A DNA stretch of 64,000 nucleotides from Nitrospirota bacterium (GTDB taxonomy: Bacteria > Nitrospirota > Thermodesulfovibrionia > Thermodesulfovibrionales > UBA9159): contig JAJYIF010000002.1 in NCBI GenBank assembly GCA_021790195.1, positions 82,960 to 146,959 of the forward strand, in the 5' to 3' direction. The translations under genes were made by a program, and so were the position numbers. Below are positions 25,759 to 35,622 of the stretch, one piece after another (the first letter of the stretch is position 1; each line of letters begins with the position of its first letter). The notes beneath the pieces are model-generated. The model did not search any database. It had not been told where the DNA came from and worked only from the letters and a program-made list of their open reading frames with translations.

Positions 25759-25788
25759 TTGGCTATCAATAGCACAGCTTGATATAAT
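25759..25788 (+). promoter_or_regulatory. Sigma70 promoter for the amino-acid permease
   Basis: TTGGCT at 25759-25764, 18 bases, then perfect TATAAT at 25783-25788; start near 25,795. Because transcription begins there, the permease must start at the ATG at 25812 rather than at the GTG at 25791. Nothing else is seen in the AT-rich 335-base gap apart from the sigma54 elements facing the other way. Confidence 0.6.
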
Positions 25789-25811
25789 GTGTGGGGAAGA
25801 AGGGATATGCG

Positions 25812-27254
25812 ATGAACAGACTTTTTCTTAAGAAGACACTTGCGGAGCTAACCACAGAGGCGTCAGAGGAGAAAAGGGGCCTGAAAAGGTCACTCGGCGC
25901 CGCAAACCTGATTCTCCTCGGAGTAGGGGTGATTATCGGCGCTGGAATATTTGTGTTGACAGGCCATGCTGCGGCCACTATGGCGGGGCCTGCGATAGTT
26001 CTTTCATTTATTATTGCGGGGGTCGCCTGCGGATTCGCCGGTCTTTGTTATGCCGAATTTGCCTCGATGATACCGGTTGCAGGGAGCGCCTATACATATG
26101 CCTATGCGACACTCGGGCAGTTCGTGGCATGGATAATAGGCTGGGACCTTATTCTCGAGTACACCCTAGGGGCGACAACCGTCGCCATCGGATGGTCCGG
26201 CTATGCGGTAAGTTTCTTGAAAGACCTTGGAATTCTTATTCCTCAATCTTTATCTTCGCCTCCCGTAAGCTACGATCCCGAACTGCATCGATGGGTCGCA
26301 ACCGGCGCTATTTTGAATCTTCCGGCAGTTCTTGTTGTAGGTGTTATCACAATGGTCCTTATACTGGGCATAAAGGAATCGGCTACACTGAACGCGGTTA
26401 TCGTCTTTATCAAGGTCGCGATAATACTCGTCTTCATAGCGGCAGGCGTATCGGCTATCAAGCCCGAACTGTGGCGGCCTTTTATCCCTCCGAACAGGGG
26501 GCAATTCGGCATCTTCGGGCTCAGCGGCGTGCTGCGGGGCGCGGGCGTTATCTTTTTCGCTTATATCGGGTTTGATGCTGTTTCCACACTCGCCCAGGAG
26601 GCGAAGAACCCGCAGAGGGATATGCCGATCGGAATTTTGGGAAGCCTGTTTATCTGCACTCTTCTATACGTAGTTGTCTCACTGGTTCTTACGGGGGTGG
26701 TCCCTTATACCGAACTCGGCGGGCCCGCTCCTTTTGCCGTTGCGTTGGATGCCATGCGGCTTCATATACTGGCGCCGCTTATCAAGATTGGAGCGATCGC
26801 CGGTCTGACCTCTGTGATTCTCGTGCTCTTGCTCGGTCAATCAAGGATATTCTTTTCCATGGGCAGGGACAAGCTTCTTCCGCCCTTTGTCTCGCGGATA
26901 CATTCCAGATTCAGGACACCTTACATTGTCACACTCATCACAGGGGCGGTCACGGCTGTTATGGCTGCGCTTCTTCCAATCGGCATAGTAGGCGAGCTTG
27001 TGAGCATAGGAACTCTCCTTGCCTTCGTGATAGTTTGCGCCGGAGTCCTTGCGCTCAGATATACCAAGCCGGATGTGCCGAGAGTTTTCAAGGCCCCAGG
27101 TGGAGTTGCCACTCCCATTCTGGGCATCGTCACATGCCTTTATCTTATGTCGGGATTGCCGAGGGACACCTGGATAAGGCTTTTTGTGTGGCTCATAATA
27201 GGTCTTGTTATCTATTTCAGCTACGGCATCAAGAAGACAAAAAGCATATCCTGA
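25812..27254 (+). CDS. APC-family amino acid permease (cationic amino acid transporter type)
   Basis: 480 residues, about 12-13 helices. Helix 1 has [15 protein letters not shown], the substrate-binding GAGIF loop of the APC fold; [24 protein letters not shown] in helix 6 and its following loop is the CAT/YfnA signature. Likely substrates are basic or small neutral amino acids. Start at 25812 has GAAGAAGGGA upstream and fits the promoter position. Divergent from the sigma54 operon and convergent, 17 bases apart, with the sigma54 activator gene. Confidence 0.93.
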   Translation: MNRLFLKKTLAELTTEASEEKRGLKRSLGAANLILLGVGVIIGAGIFVLTGHAAATMAGPAIVLSFIIAGVACGFAGLCYAEFASMIPVAGSAYTYAYATLGQFVAWIIGWDLILEYTLGATTVAIGWSGYAVSFLKDLGILIPQSLSSPPVSYDPELHRWVATGAILNLPAVLVVGVITMVLILGIKESATLNAVIVFIKVAIILVFIAAGVSAIKPELWRPFIPPNRGQFGIFGLSGVLRGAGVIFFAYIGFDAVSTLAQEAKNPQRDMPIGILGSLFICTLLYVVVSLVLTGVVPYTELGGPAPFAVALDAMRLHILAPLIKIGAIAGLTSVILVLLLGQSRIFFSMGRDKLLPPFVSRIHSRFRTPYIVTLITGAVTAVMAALLPIGIVGELVSIGTLLAFVIVCAGVLALRYTKPDVPRVFKAPGGVATPILGIVTCLYLMSGLPRDTWIRLFVWLIIGLVIYFSYGIKKTKSIS

Positions 27255-27271
27255 TCTGCCGAAGCGTATCT

Positions 27272-28603
27272 TTATTCTTCTCTCATTAATCTCCAGAGGC
27301 TGGTTCTCGATATGCCCAAAAGGGCCGCAGCCTTGGACTTGTTGCCTCCTACAAGGTCAAGTATCTTTTCGGCATATTCTTTGTTCAGCTCATCCATTGT
27401 CTTGATCTTGCTAGGTTCGATTGTCTCTATCTGGAACATTGTCAGAGTCTGGGGAAGACTGTCCGGAGTGATTACCGCATTGTTTTCGAGGATAATAGCC
27501 CTTTCCACGATATTTTCGAGCTCCCTCACATTTCCTGGGAAACTATAGTGAGTCAGAATATCCATAGAAGCCCTGGAAAAACCGGTTATCTTCTTGTTCG
27601 ATTTTGGGAGATGCTTCTGAAGGAAGAACATTGAAAGAGGCTCGATGTCGTCCCTGCGGTCCCTGAGCGGCGGAATAAAAATCTCCATAATGTTCAGCCG
27701 GTAGTATAGGTCTTCCCTGAAACGCCCCTCCGAAATAAGGCTCTTGACCAGCTGATTGGTCGCCGCGACGAACCTGACGTCCACTTTGATCGGCCTCGTT
27801 CCGCCTACCCTGAAGAACTCGCCTTCTTCGATCACCTTAAGCAACTTCGCCTGGAGACTCGGCGCCATCTCGGATATCTCGTCGAGGAAGAGTGTGCCGG
27901 CGTCTGCGATTTCGACCAACCCCTGCTTTGTTCTCACCGCTCCTGTAAACGCCCCCTTCTCATGTCCGAACAGCTCGCTTGCAAGGAGTTCCTCTGTGAG
28001 TGTTGCGCAGTTGATTGAAAGAAAGGGCATGTTCTGTCTTCTGCTTGTGAAGTGTATTATCTTGGCCAAAAGGCTCTTTCCCACTCCTGTTTCGCCCGAA
28101 AGCAGAACATTGCAGTCGGAGTCCTTTATGCCTTCGATCACGTTCAGTATCTCCTGCATGCTGTTGCTTTTCGCGATGATGGAGATTTTCTTGTTCATCC
28201 CGAAATATGCCTTCAGCGCGACGTTCTCTTTTCTCAGAATCTTCCGCTCGTGAATGTTCTTCACCTTCAGGATCAGCTCGTCCAGGTCGAAAGGTTTTGT
28301 TATATATTCGTAAGCGCCTTTCTTCATTGCCTCCACGGCAGAGCCTATGCTGCCGAAGCCGGTTATGATGAGGACTTCAACCTCGGGATTTATCTCTTTG
28401 GTCTTTTCGAGAAGCTGGATTCCGTTCATCTCGGGCATTTTTATATCGGTAATAAGCACATCATAACGGTCCTGGGTGATGGCTTCGAGGGCCTCACGGC
28501 CGTTCCTCGCCCCCAAGACCTGGTATCCCTCTCGTTTCAGGGTATTGACGAGGTGCTTTAATGTTATCTCTTCGTCTTCAGCGACAAGAATCCTGAAATT
28601 CAT
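27272..28603 (-). CDS. NtrC-family sigma54-dependent response regulator
   Basis: 443 residues: receiver (D53 in LITDIKMPEMN), AAA+ domain with Walker A GETGVGKS at 170-177, the sigma54-contacting GAFTGA at 217-222 and Walker B TLFLDE at 237-242, and a Fis-type helix-turn-helix (NKSKAAALLGISRTSLWRL). All catalytic parts are intact, so it should open sigma54 complexes. The start overlaps the kinase gene stop by 4 bases. Given position and sensor similarity it is the best candidate to drive the sigma54 promoter at 25,511. Confidence 0.95.
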   Translation of the reverse strand: MNFRILVAEDEEITLKHLVNTLKREGYQVLGARNGREALEAITQDRYDVLITDIKMPEMNGIQLLEKTKEINPEVEVLIITGFGSIGSAVEAMKKGAYEYITKPFDLDELILKVKNIHERKILRKENVALKAYFGMNKKISIIAKSNSMQEILNVIEGIKDSDCNVLLSGETGVGKSLLAKIIHFTSRRQNMPFLSINCATLTEELLASELFGHEKGAFTGAVRTKQGLVEIADAGTLFLDEISEMAPSLQAKLLKVIEEGEFFRVGGTRPIKVDVRFVAATNQLVKSLISEGRFREDLYYRLNIMEIFIPPLRDRRDDIEPLSMFFLQKHLPKSNKKITGFSRASMDILTHYSFPGNVRELENIVERAIILENNAVITPDSLPQTLTMFQIETIEPSKIKTMDELNKEYAEKILDLVGGNKSKAAALLGISRTSLWRLMREE

Positions 28604-30165
28604 TCCCGATGTTTCCTGACAGGCAGGGTAATCGCAAATACCGTGCCTTTCCCGACTTCGCTCTTAACTGAAATCTCTCCGCCGTGTTTCCTGACTATGT
28701 TAAAGATGATCGCAAGCCCGAGCCCGGTGCCTTCGTCCCTTGTAGTATAAAACGGCTCAAATATCTTTTCTACCTTGTCCGGCGGCATGCCTCTGCCCGT
28801 ATCGGAGATCTCCGTTTCGACCGAATCCCCCTTTCTGCGAACTCTGACACCCAGGTCTCCGGACCCTGACATGGCGTCAACGGCATTCTCGAAGAGATTG
28901 ATGAAGACCCTCTCCATCTGCTCCGGGTCAGCTTGTATTGTGAGGTCGCGGGGCTCTATGTCGATAGTGATGCGTATGTTCGAGGTGTCGGCTGCAGTAC
29001 TTACGAGTTTATATGCCCCCATGATGAGCTCAGCAATCTCCACTTCTCTCAGAACCGGCTCTTTTCCCCTTGCGAATTCGAGGAGATCGCCGACGATTTG
29101 CTTCATTCTCCTCGTCTGCCCGGCAATGTCGTTCAAGATCTCCTTTACAGGGTCCGGGCAGTTGTCTCCCAGCTCCCTGTTCATTATCTGGGCGGAAATA
29201 TGGATGTTGTTAAGGGGGTTGTTTAGCTCGTGGGCTACTCCTGAGGCCAGAATTCCTATGGAGGCGAGTTTCCTGCTGCTCAGCAGTTCCTCGCTCTTCT
29301 TTGTCAGTTCCCTGTCTCTTTCTGTCAGATCGTGCTCCATCTTGTTGAAGGCATTGACGAGCATGCCTATCTCATCGTGCCCCTGAGGGGCGGACAGGGA
29401 GGAAAAATCGCCTTTCCCGGTTTTTTCTATAGCGAGGGTCAGCGTTCTGAGCCGTCTGACGATACTCTGAATAATGACGAACTGGGCTATAAGACCGACC
29501 AGGAAGAAAAGAGGGAAGAGGATAAACGTCATGGTCTGCAGGGAAGTGATATGCTTTTCGGCCCTTTCCCTGGCTGTCGCGTCGAGGTTTTTTGAAACAA
29601 TCAGGATGTCCTCGCCGGTTCTTCTAAGGGCGTTGATCTCCCCATCCAGTTCATGGAGGATTTTGACCAGCGGGTCATCGGCACGCAAAAGGGAGGCGGT
29701 TCTGAGCACCTCTGCGTTTACAAGGGGCCGTTCCAGCAGGGTCGATTCGATGAGCGGAAAGAAAGTGGAATATTGCTGGTGTGCGACCTTGATGCTGTCA
29801 AATCTCTTTTGGAAGTCCCTCACAAGGACTTGGATCCGTGCGAATCTTGTGCCATATTCATCTATCATCTTTCTGAAGCTGGCCAGTTCACCGGACCTGT
29901 CCGCAAGGTTGTTCCTGCGCAGTATCCCGCTCAGCTCACGCAGGTAGCTATAGACCGTCTCTATCTCTCTATCATCTCTGTAAAGAAAGAAGTTCTTTTC
30001 GTGCCGGCGGAGCTGGAGAGACTTGCTCCTTATCGTGTCTGAAAACTCAAGAGAACGGATTTCCTTTCTGATCTCCAGAAAGCTGGTATATCCAAATACG
30101 ACAAGGACGGCAATGATCGAGGCGCTTATGAAAAAACCGAGGGCTATTTTTTTCTTAAGTGACAT
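28600..30165 (-). CDS. Membrane sensor histidine kinase paired with sigma54 regulator
   Basis: 521 residues: TM1 (about 7-27), a helical periplasmic sensor of about 180 residues with RRHEKNFFLY at 53-62, TM2 (about 212-234), HAMP, a coiled linker, HisKA with H312 in GVAHELNNPLNN, and an ATPase domain with DTGRGMPPDK and GTGLGLAI. The helical sensor resembles the HBM/4-helix type used for small organic acids or envelope signals (inference). It pairs with the sigma54 activator downstream. The 73-base gap after pilR has no clear promoter, so read-through from pil genes is possible. Confidence 0.94.
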   Translation of the reverse strand: MSLKKKIALGFFISASIIAVLVVFGYTSFLEIRKEIRSLEFSDTIRSKSLQLRRHEKNFFLYRDDREIETVYSYLRELSGILRRNNLADRSGELASFRKMIDEYGTRFARIQVLVRDFQKRFDSIKVAHQQYSTFFPLIESTLLERPLVNAEVLRTASLLRADDPLVKILHELDGEINALRRTGEDILIVSKNLDATARERAEKHITSLQTMTFILFPLFFLVGLIAQFVIIQSIVRRLRTLTLAIEKTGKGDFSSLSAPQGHDEIGMLVNAFNKMEHDLTERDRELTKKSEELLSSRKLASIGILASGVAHELNNPLNNIHISAQIMNRELGDNCPDPVKEILNDIAGQTRRMKQIVGDLLEFARGKEPVLREVEIAELIMGAYKLVSTAADTSNIRITIDIEPRDLTIQADPEQMERVFINLFENAVDAMSGSGDLGVRVRRKGDSVETEISDTGRGMPPDKVEKIFEPFYTTRDEGTGLGLAIIFNIVRKHGGEISVKSEVGKGTVFAITLPVRKHRE

Positions 30166-30238
30166 CAGGAAAATATTTTAACATTAAAGGCGGAAAGTTT
30201 AGCCGAAATGTTCGTTCCGGAATTCCGGTAGTTCTGTT

Positions 30239-31615
30239 TTATTTTATCCGGTATTTCTGAAGTCTGTGCCTGAAGGACCTGAATGAAAGTTCGAGCAGCT
30301 TCGCTGCGTCGGTCTTCACGCCGTTTGCTATCTTGAGCGCTTCAAGGAGATACTTTCTCTCGATATTTTCGACTATCGCATCGAGATTTACGCCGTCTTT
30401 TCCCATCTCCGGAAGGAGCTTGCTCTCGGGTCGTAAATCGCCGATTTCCAGCGGGATATCGGAAGCTGTTATCTCCTCTTTATCGGTCATGAGAAAGACG
30501 CGCTCCACAAGATTTTCGAGTTCCCGTATATTTCCCCTCCAGGAATAAGTCATCAGCAGTCTCAGGGCGTCGGGAGACAGCCGTCTGCTTGAGGCCGAAA
30601 ACTTCTTCATAAAGTGCTCTATGAGCAGGGGGATGTCTTCTCTTCTCTCGCGAAGAGGCGGTATGTGGAGGGGTATAACGTTCAGCCTGTAATAGAGGTC
30701 CTCACGGAACCTGCCTGCCGAGATCTCTTCATTAAGGTTCTTGTTGGTCGCCGAGACGATCCTCACATCCACCGTTATGTCGTTGGTGCCGCCGACCCGC
30801 CTGAAGGTACCGTTTTCGAGCACCCTCAGGAGCTTTGCCTGAAGGTTGAACGACATCTCTCCTATCTCGTCGAGGAAGAGGGTGCCTCCATCGGCTATCT
30901 CGAAGAGGCCCTGTTTGTTGTAAACTGCCCCAGTGAACGCACCTTTCATGTGACCGAAGATCTCACTTTCAAGCAGACCTTCCGGGAAGGTCGCACAGTT
31001 TATCGCTACAAGGTTTTTTTCTTTCCTCTGGCTGAGATTATGGATCGCCGTTGCAACGAATTCTTTTCCCGTTCCGCTTTCTCCGGTGATAAGGACGTTC
31101 GAGCTGCTGCCTGCGATCTTCGGAAGAAGTCTAAGCAATTCCTGCATCTTCGCGCTCTTGTAAAAAATGTTGCCGAGCTCGTAAGTCGTCCGGATCTTAT
31201 CTCTGAGAATGGAAACCTCTCCCCTCAGTTTATGTTTCTCGAGTGCGTTCTTGACCACGAGGCGGATCTCGTCGATCTTGAAAGGCTTGTGTATGTAATC
31301 GTAAGCGCCGAGCTTCATAGCCTCGACCGCAGATTCCGTAGTACCGAAGGCCGTTATTACGATAACCAGCGTTTCGGGCGAAGTCTCAACCGCCTTCTTC
31401 AGGATCTCTATGCCGTTTACCCCGGGCATCCTTATGTCGGTAATGACAAGATCGAAAATGTCGCTGTTGAGGCAGCTCAGACCTTCGGCGCCGTCCTGCG
31501 CGACGTGGACTTCGTATCCTTCACCGTCGAGGAGGATCTTCAGGATCTCCCGCATGTTTTTTTCGTCTTCAATGACCAGAATCTTATTTCTTGGTTTGTC
31601 CATCGGCCTGTTCAA
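30239..31615 (-). CDS. pilR: PilR-type sigma54 response regulator
   Basis: 458 residues: receiver with D60 (LVITDIRMPG), AAA+ domain with GESGTGKE at 178-185 and GAFTGA at 225-230, and a Fis-type helix-turn-helix (VKTDAAKLLELSFRSFRHRL). In pilus clusters PilR with sigma54 activates the major pilin gene, which is not in this window. It follows pilS by 13 bases. Start may be Met1 or Met5. Named from its place after pilBTC and pilS as much as from sequence. Confidence 0.9.
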   Translation of the reverse strand: MNRPMDKPRNKILVIEDEKNMREILKILLDGEGYEVHVAQDGAEGLSCLNSDIFDLVITDIRMPGVNGIEILKKAVETSPETLVIVITAFGTTESAVEAMKLGAYDYIHKPFKIDEIRLVVKNALEKHKLRGEVSILRDKIRTTYELGNIFYKSAKMQELLRLLPKIAGSSSNVLITGESGTGKEFVATAIHNLSQRKEKNLVAINCATFPEGLLESEIFGHMKGAFTGAVYNKQGLFEIADGGTLFLDEIGEMSFNLQAKLLRVLENGTFRRVGGTNDITVDVRIVSATNKNLNEEISAGRFREDLYYRLNVIPLHIPPLRERREDIPLLIEHFMKKFSASSRRLSPDALRLLMTYSWRGNIRELENLVERVFLMTDKEEITASDIPLEIGDLRPESKLLPEMGKDGVNLDAIVENIERKYLLEALKIANGVKTDAAKLLELSFRSFRHRLQKYRIK

Positions 31616-31628
31616 ATTTGCGAAGCTT

Positions 31629-33272
31629 CTAAGGATTGCCCACCTTGGATAAACCGGCCCAGGCCGCCCTGTCTTCCGGAGACGAACGCGGCGGAAAGAC
31701 AGGGATTATTACATCGAAGGTTGTACCTTTGCCCGGCCGGCTGTTCACCCTTATTCTTCCGCCATGTTCCTCGACTATCCTGTAAGCTATGGAAAGACCG
31801 AGGCCCGTGCCCTTATCTTTAGTGGTATAAAACGGATAGAAAATCTCATTCAGGTTTTCGCGCGGAATCCCGACTCCGGAATCCTGAAAGGAAATTATAA
31901 CATGATCATTCAGCCGTCTTGTTCCTATGGCCAGCTGACCCTGCTGGTGTAACGATTCTATGGCGTTCATGCCCAGATTCAAGAAAACCTGCCGGAGTTT
32001 CTGAGGATCCGCGGTTATTTCATTGCGGCCTTCGAAAGTCTTGCTAATGATTATACCGTCTCTATCAACAAGGGCGTTTTTAAGGAGGTCGATAGTCTCC
32101 TCGAGGACAGTGTGGAGGTCGAACTTGAAGAACTCCGGCTGCCTCGGCCTCGAATAGGTAAGAAAATCGGTTATGATCTTGTTGAGACGGTCCATTTCGC
32201 TTATGGCAATGTTCATCAGTTTATCTCCATGGTCCTTTGTCAGAGCGCCTTCCTTGAGGATCTCTATGGAGCCTTTTAGCGAGGCAAGAGGGTTTCTTAT
32301 CTCATGGGCCATGTTTGCGGAAAGCTCACCTATGACTGCAAGGGTCTCCTTGTGCTTGAGGTCCTCTTCCATCTTCTTGAGCTCCGTAATGTCCTGGAAA
32401 ATACAGATATATCCGTTCTTGTTGCCGGAAGCGTCCGTCGATGCGGACAAGGAAAGGCCGATCATGCGGAGGGCGCCGTTGACCGCGATCTTGCCTTCTG
32501 CCCTTTCTGTTTTATCGGGACTCGTTATGAAAGGGAAAATGTCCGTTATGCGCCTTCCTGTTGCATTTGTCCGGTCGATGCCTGTTATATTCTCAGCGGC
32601 TTTATTAAAAATAAGGATTGCGCCGGAGAGGTCCATGGTAAAGAGTCCGCTCGGTAGACTCTCTATCAATTCCTTGTTGAAAAAGGCGAGGTCCTTGAGG
32701 TCCGAATCTTTTTCTTCGAGCCTCTTTGATGCCCTCTCCAGCCGGGAATAAAGGTATCCCATGAGGTAAGCTGTGAGGTAGAGGGCGGTGATGTGGGAGA
32801 AGATGTTATAGAGGAAGTCTTTTTGCTTTACCAGATAATCATACGTAATAGGGATCACTCCGTAGAACTGAAGATCTATCAAAGAACCATAGAGCAGACT
32901 GCACAGGGTGGCCGTAATATAGCCGGCCCTCTTGTTCATGGTTATGACGGAGGCGATTACAGAAATAATCATTACGAAAGAAAACCAGCTCTCTATGCCG
33001 CCCGTCAGGAATATGAGCAATATCGTAGCTGCCGCGTCTATTGTCAACTGGGCGTAGGCAAAGGCTGCGAGATTGCTTATGCGATAGAGCATGGCCGCAT
33101 AAATGAAGGAAACGGCGTAGAGGGACACGATGAGATAGGGTATTCCGTGGTGGTAGGGGAATTTGTAGTATCCTATCTTGAAGATGAGAAAGGTCCCGAG
33201 AAGGAAAGTAACAAAAAAGGCCCTGAATATTATCAGGGCCTTTAGTCTCTTAAGGAGAGCGTCGTTGGGCAT
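31629..33272 (-). CDS. pilS: PilS-type membrane histidine kinase
   Basis: 547 residues: six hydrophobic helices in the first 178 residues with very short loops (the PilS membrane-sensor layout), a PAS domain (about 195-305), HisKA with H323 in MAHEIRNPLASLKG, and an ATPase domain with DSGVGIPREN and GTGLGLSI. In well-studied systems PilS senses pilin in the membrane and controls PilR. Start lies 3 bases after the pilC stop. Confidence 0.9.
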   Translation of the reverse strand: MPNDALLKRLKALIIFRAFFVTFLLGTFLIFKIGYYKFPYHHGIPYLIVSLYAVSFIYAAMLYRISNLAAFAYAQLTIDAAATILLIFLTGGIESWFSFVMIISVIASVITMNKRAGYITATLCSLLYGSLIDLQFYGVIPITYDYLVKQKDFLYNIFSHITALYLTAYLMGYLYSRLERASKRLEEKDSDLKDLAFFNKELIESLPSGLFTMDLSGAILIFNKAAENITGIDRTNATGRRITDIFPFITSPDKTERAEGKIAVNGALRMIGLSLSASTDASGNKNGYICIFQDITELKKMEEDLKHKETLAVIGELSANMAHEIRNPLASLKGSIEILKEGALTKDHGDKLMNIAISEMDRLNKIITDFLTYSRPRQPEFFKFDLHTVLEETIDLLKNALVDRDGIIISKTFEGRNEITADPQKLRQVFLNLGMNAIESLHQQGQLAIGTRRLNDHVIISFQDSGVGIPRENLNEIFYPFYTTKDKGTGLGLSIAYRIVEEHGGRIRVNSRPGKGTTFDVIIPVFPPRSSPEDRAAWAGLSKVGNP

Positions 33273-33275
33273 AAA

Positions 33276-34487
33276 TTACTTGATGAGAGAGCCCATCTTG
33301 AATATGGGAAGATACAGCGATACTACTATGAAACCAACCGTTGTTCCGAGGAATACCATGAGCAGCGGCTCCAGCAGCGAAGTCAGGTTCGAAACGGCAT
33401 TGTCCACTTCGTCGTCGTAGAAATCTGCTATTTTGCTCAGCATGGCATCGAGGGCGCCGGTCGATTCGCCCACCGCAATCATATGAGTGACCATCGGAGG
33501 AAAGACCTTTGCCTTTGCAAGTGGTTCTTCCAGGGTCTTGCCTTCCGCCACCGCCTTTCTCACGTCCATAATCGCATACTCCAGGACTTTGTTGCCTGCA
33601 GTCTTTGCGGTGATCTCAAGTCCATCGAGAATCGGCACGCCGCTGCTCACGAGTGTCCCCAGCGTACGCGTGAATTTTGCCACCGCAACCTTCCTGAGAA
33701 TCATGCCGAATACGGGCGACTTCAGAAAGACTCCGTCAATAACCAGCTTCCCTTTCTCCGTCTTCCGCATCTGACCAATAAAGATAAAGAAACCTACAAG
33801 CAGACCGGCAATAATGAGACCGCCTATGCCGGCCACGAAATTACTGACATTTATAAGTATCCGCGTCGGCAGCGGCAATGTCCCGCCCATGGAACCAAAC
33901 ATCTTGGCAAACACCGGCACGACGAAGATCATTATAATTGCCAAAACAGCCACAGCTACAAAAGTGATCACTGCGGGATAGATCATGGCGCCCTTGACCT
34001 TTTTCTTGAGTTTCATCGCCTTCTCAATATAGCCGGCGAGCCTGTTGAGAATAGTGTCAAGGATACCTCCGGCCTCTCCCGCCGCCACCATGTTGACGTA
34101 CAGTTCCGAGAAGACCTTGGGGTGTTTTCTCAGGGCGTCGGCATAAGTGGAACCCGATTCCACGTCGGCTTTTATAGTCGCGAGGGTTTTTGCCAGCGCC
34201 TTATTCTCCACCTGGGTTGAAAGTATGTCGAGACCCTGCACAAGCGGAAGTCCCGCATCGATCATCGTTGAAAACTGCCTCGTAAATACTACGATGTCTT
34301 TGTCATTGACCTTGCCGCCCATGCTGAATAATTTGGGCTTCGCAGCGGCCTTTTCGGTTACCACGGTGGGAGTTATCTTCTTCAGGCGCAGCTGCGCCAT
34401 CACCTCTTCTTTTGAGGCCGCAACCATTTCTCCCGAAGCGATCGTGCCCTTTATAGTCTTCCCTGACCATTGAAATGTCGTAGGCAT
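33276..34487 (-). CDS. pilC: Type IV pilus inner-membrane platform protein PilC
   Basis: 403 residues, GspF family: two related domains (about 65-190 and 270-390), three to four membrane helices (around 168-190, 215-238 and 375-398). FTRQFSTMIDAGLPLVQGLDIL and FTRTLGTLVSSGVPILDGLEI are the paired GspF motifs. It couples PilB and PilT to pilus growth and retraction. It lies 2 bases after pilT. Confidence 0.96.
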   Translation of the reverse strand: MPTTFQWSGKTIKGTIASGEMVAASKEEVMAQLRLKKITPTVVTEKAAAKPKLFSMGGKVNDKDIVVFTRQFSTMIDAGLPLVQGLDILSTQVENKALAKTLATIKADVESGSTYADALRKHPKVFSELYVNMVAAGEAGGILDTILNRLAGYIEKAMKLKKKVKGAMIYPAVITFVAVAVLAIIMIFVVPVFAKMFGSMGGTLPLPTRILINVSNFVAGIGGLIIAGLLVGFFIFIGQMRKTEKGKLVIDGVFLKSPVFGMILRKVAVAKFTRTLGTLVSSGVPILDGLEITAKTAGNKVLEYAIMDVRKAVAEGKTLEEPLAKAKVFPPMVTHMIAVGESTGALDAMLSKIADFYDDEVDNAVSNLTSLLEPLLMVFLGTTVGFIVVSLYLPIFKMGSLIK

Positions 34488-34489
34488 CT

Positions 34490-35578
34490 CTACCCCCTCC
34501 CTTTGGTCTGGCTTGACACCCGCTGAATCATGGTGATCAACTCTTCCGGGACCTGCGAACGGCCCAGGGCCTCGTCGTACGAAATAAGGCCTTTAGTATA
34601 AAGCTCAAAAAGCGACTGGTTCATTGTCTGCATACCCGACCGAGACTGACCGGTCTGCATCTGCGAGTAGATCTGGTGTACCTTGTCCTCCCTGATAAGA
34701 TTTCTGATAGCAGGGATCGGCACAAGTATCTCGACGGCCATTACCCTTCCATGCCCCAATTTCTTAGGAAGCAACTGCTGCGAAAGAATCCCCTCCAGCA
34801 CAAAAGAGAGCTGTACCCGTATCTGTTCCTGTTGGTGGGCCGGAAAGACGTCGATAATACGATTGATCGTCTGCACGGCCGAGTTTGTGTGCAGCGTTGC
34901 GAGGGTCAGGTGTCCTGTTTCAGAGACAGTCAACGCAGCCTCTATAGTTTCGAGGTCACGCATCTCTCCGATAAGGACGACGTCAGGGTCTTGTCTGAGG
35001 ACATATTTCAATGCGGCCTTAAATGACATAGTATCAGCATTGACTTCTCTCTGATTAATAAGGCATTTCTTGTGTCCGTGCAGATATTCTATAGGGTCTT
35101 CGACGGTGATGATATGGTCGTATCTTTCTTCATTGATCCTGTCTATCATTGCAGCCAATGTCGTAGATTTACCGCTTCCGGTAGGGCCGGTGACCAGGAT
35201 TAACCCCCTTGGCTTCTTCACAAGGTCATTGACGATTTCAGGAAGACCGAGTTCGCGGAACGTTCTGATGTTGAAGGGTATTGTCCTGAATGCTCCGGCC
35301 ACGGCGCCGCGCTGCATAAATATGTTGGCCCTGAACCTGCTGAGAGCTTTTATCCCGAAAGAGAGATCGAGTTCATTGTTCTCCTCGAAGCGGTGCTTCT
35401 GGGCGTCGGTAAGCACGCTGTAACAAATGGTCTTCGTATCCGCAGGCCCGAGCGGAGGATGATCTATCACGACAAGCTTTCCGTCGATCCTAAGTCGAGG
35501 CGGTGTACCGGTAGTAATGTGCAGATCAGATGCTCCGTTGTCGATCATTTGCTTCAACAAGTCATATAATGTTGCCAT
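34490..35578 (-). CDS. pilT: Type IV pilus retraction ATPase PilT
   Basis: 362 residues, hexameric AAA-type motor that depolymerises the pilus for twitching. Walker A GPTGSGKS at 131-138, Asp box and Walker B region (DPDVVLIGEMRDLETIEAAL), His box (TGHLTLATLHTNSA), and the PilT-specific C terminus with LI-YDEALGRS. Full family length. Upstream in the 44-base gap after pilB is a short AATTTTGAATTC-type repeat. Confidence 0.97.
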   Translation of the reverse strand: MATLYDLLKQMIDNGASDLHITTGTPPRLRIDGKLVVIDHPPLGPADTKTICYSVLTDAQKHRFEENNELDLSFGIKALSRFRANIFMQRGAVAGAFRTIPFNIRTFRELGLPEIVNDLVKKPRGLILVTGPTGSGKSTTLAAMIDRINEERYDHIITVEDPIEYLHGHKKCLINQREVNADTMSFKAALKYVLRQDPDVVLIGEMRDLETIEAALTVSETGHLTLATLHTNSAVQTINRIIDVFPAHQQEQIRVQLSFVLEGILSQQLLPKKLGHGRVMAVEILVPIPAIRNLIREDKVHQIYSQMQTGQSRSGMQTMNQSLFELYTKGLISYDEALGRSQVPEELITMIQRVSSQTKGRG

Positions 35579-35589
35579 CGTCCACTCCC

Positions 35590-35620
35590 TTAGAATTCAA
35601 AATTGGAAGTCCAGAATTTC
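35590..35620. repeat. Short AATTCAAAATT-type repeat in the pilB-pilT spacer
   Basis: AGAATTCAAAATTGGAAGTC followed by CAGAATTT resembles the unit embedded in nnr (AAGATTCAAAATTCAGAA). No role is apparent. Confidence 0.35.
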
Positions 35621-35622
35621 TC

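Noticed and set aside
25759..25790. Second sigma54 promoter facing the amino-acid permease (TGGCTATCAATAGCA)
   Set aside because: GG and GC are 9, not 10, bases apart; a sigma70 TATAAT fits better.
30217..30228. 12-bp palindrome CCGGAATTCCGG upstream of the kinase at 28,600
   Set aside because: Built from two common 6-mers and with no clear promoter next to it; likely chance.
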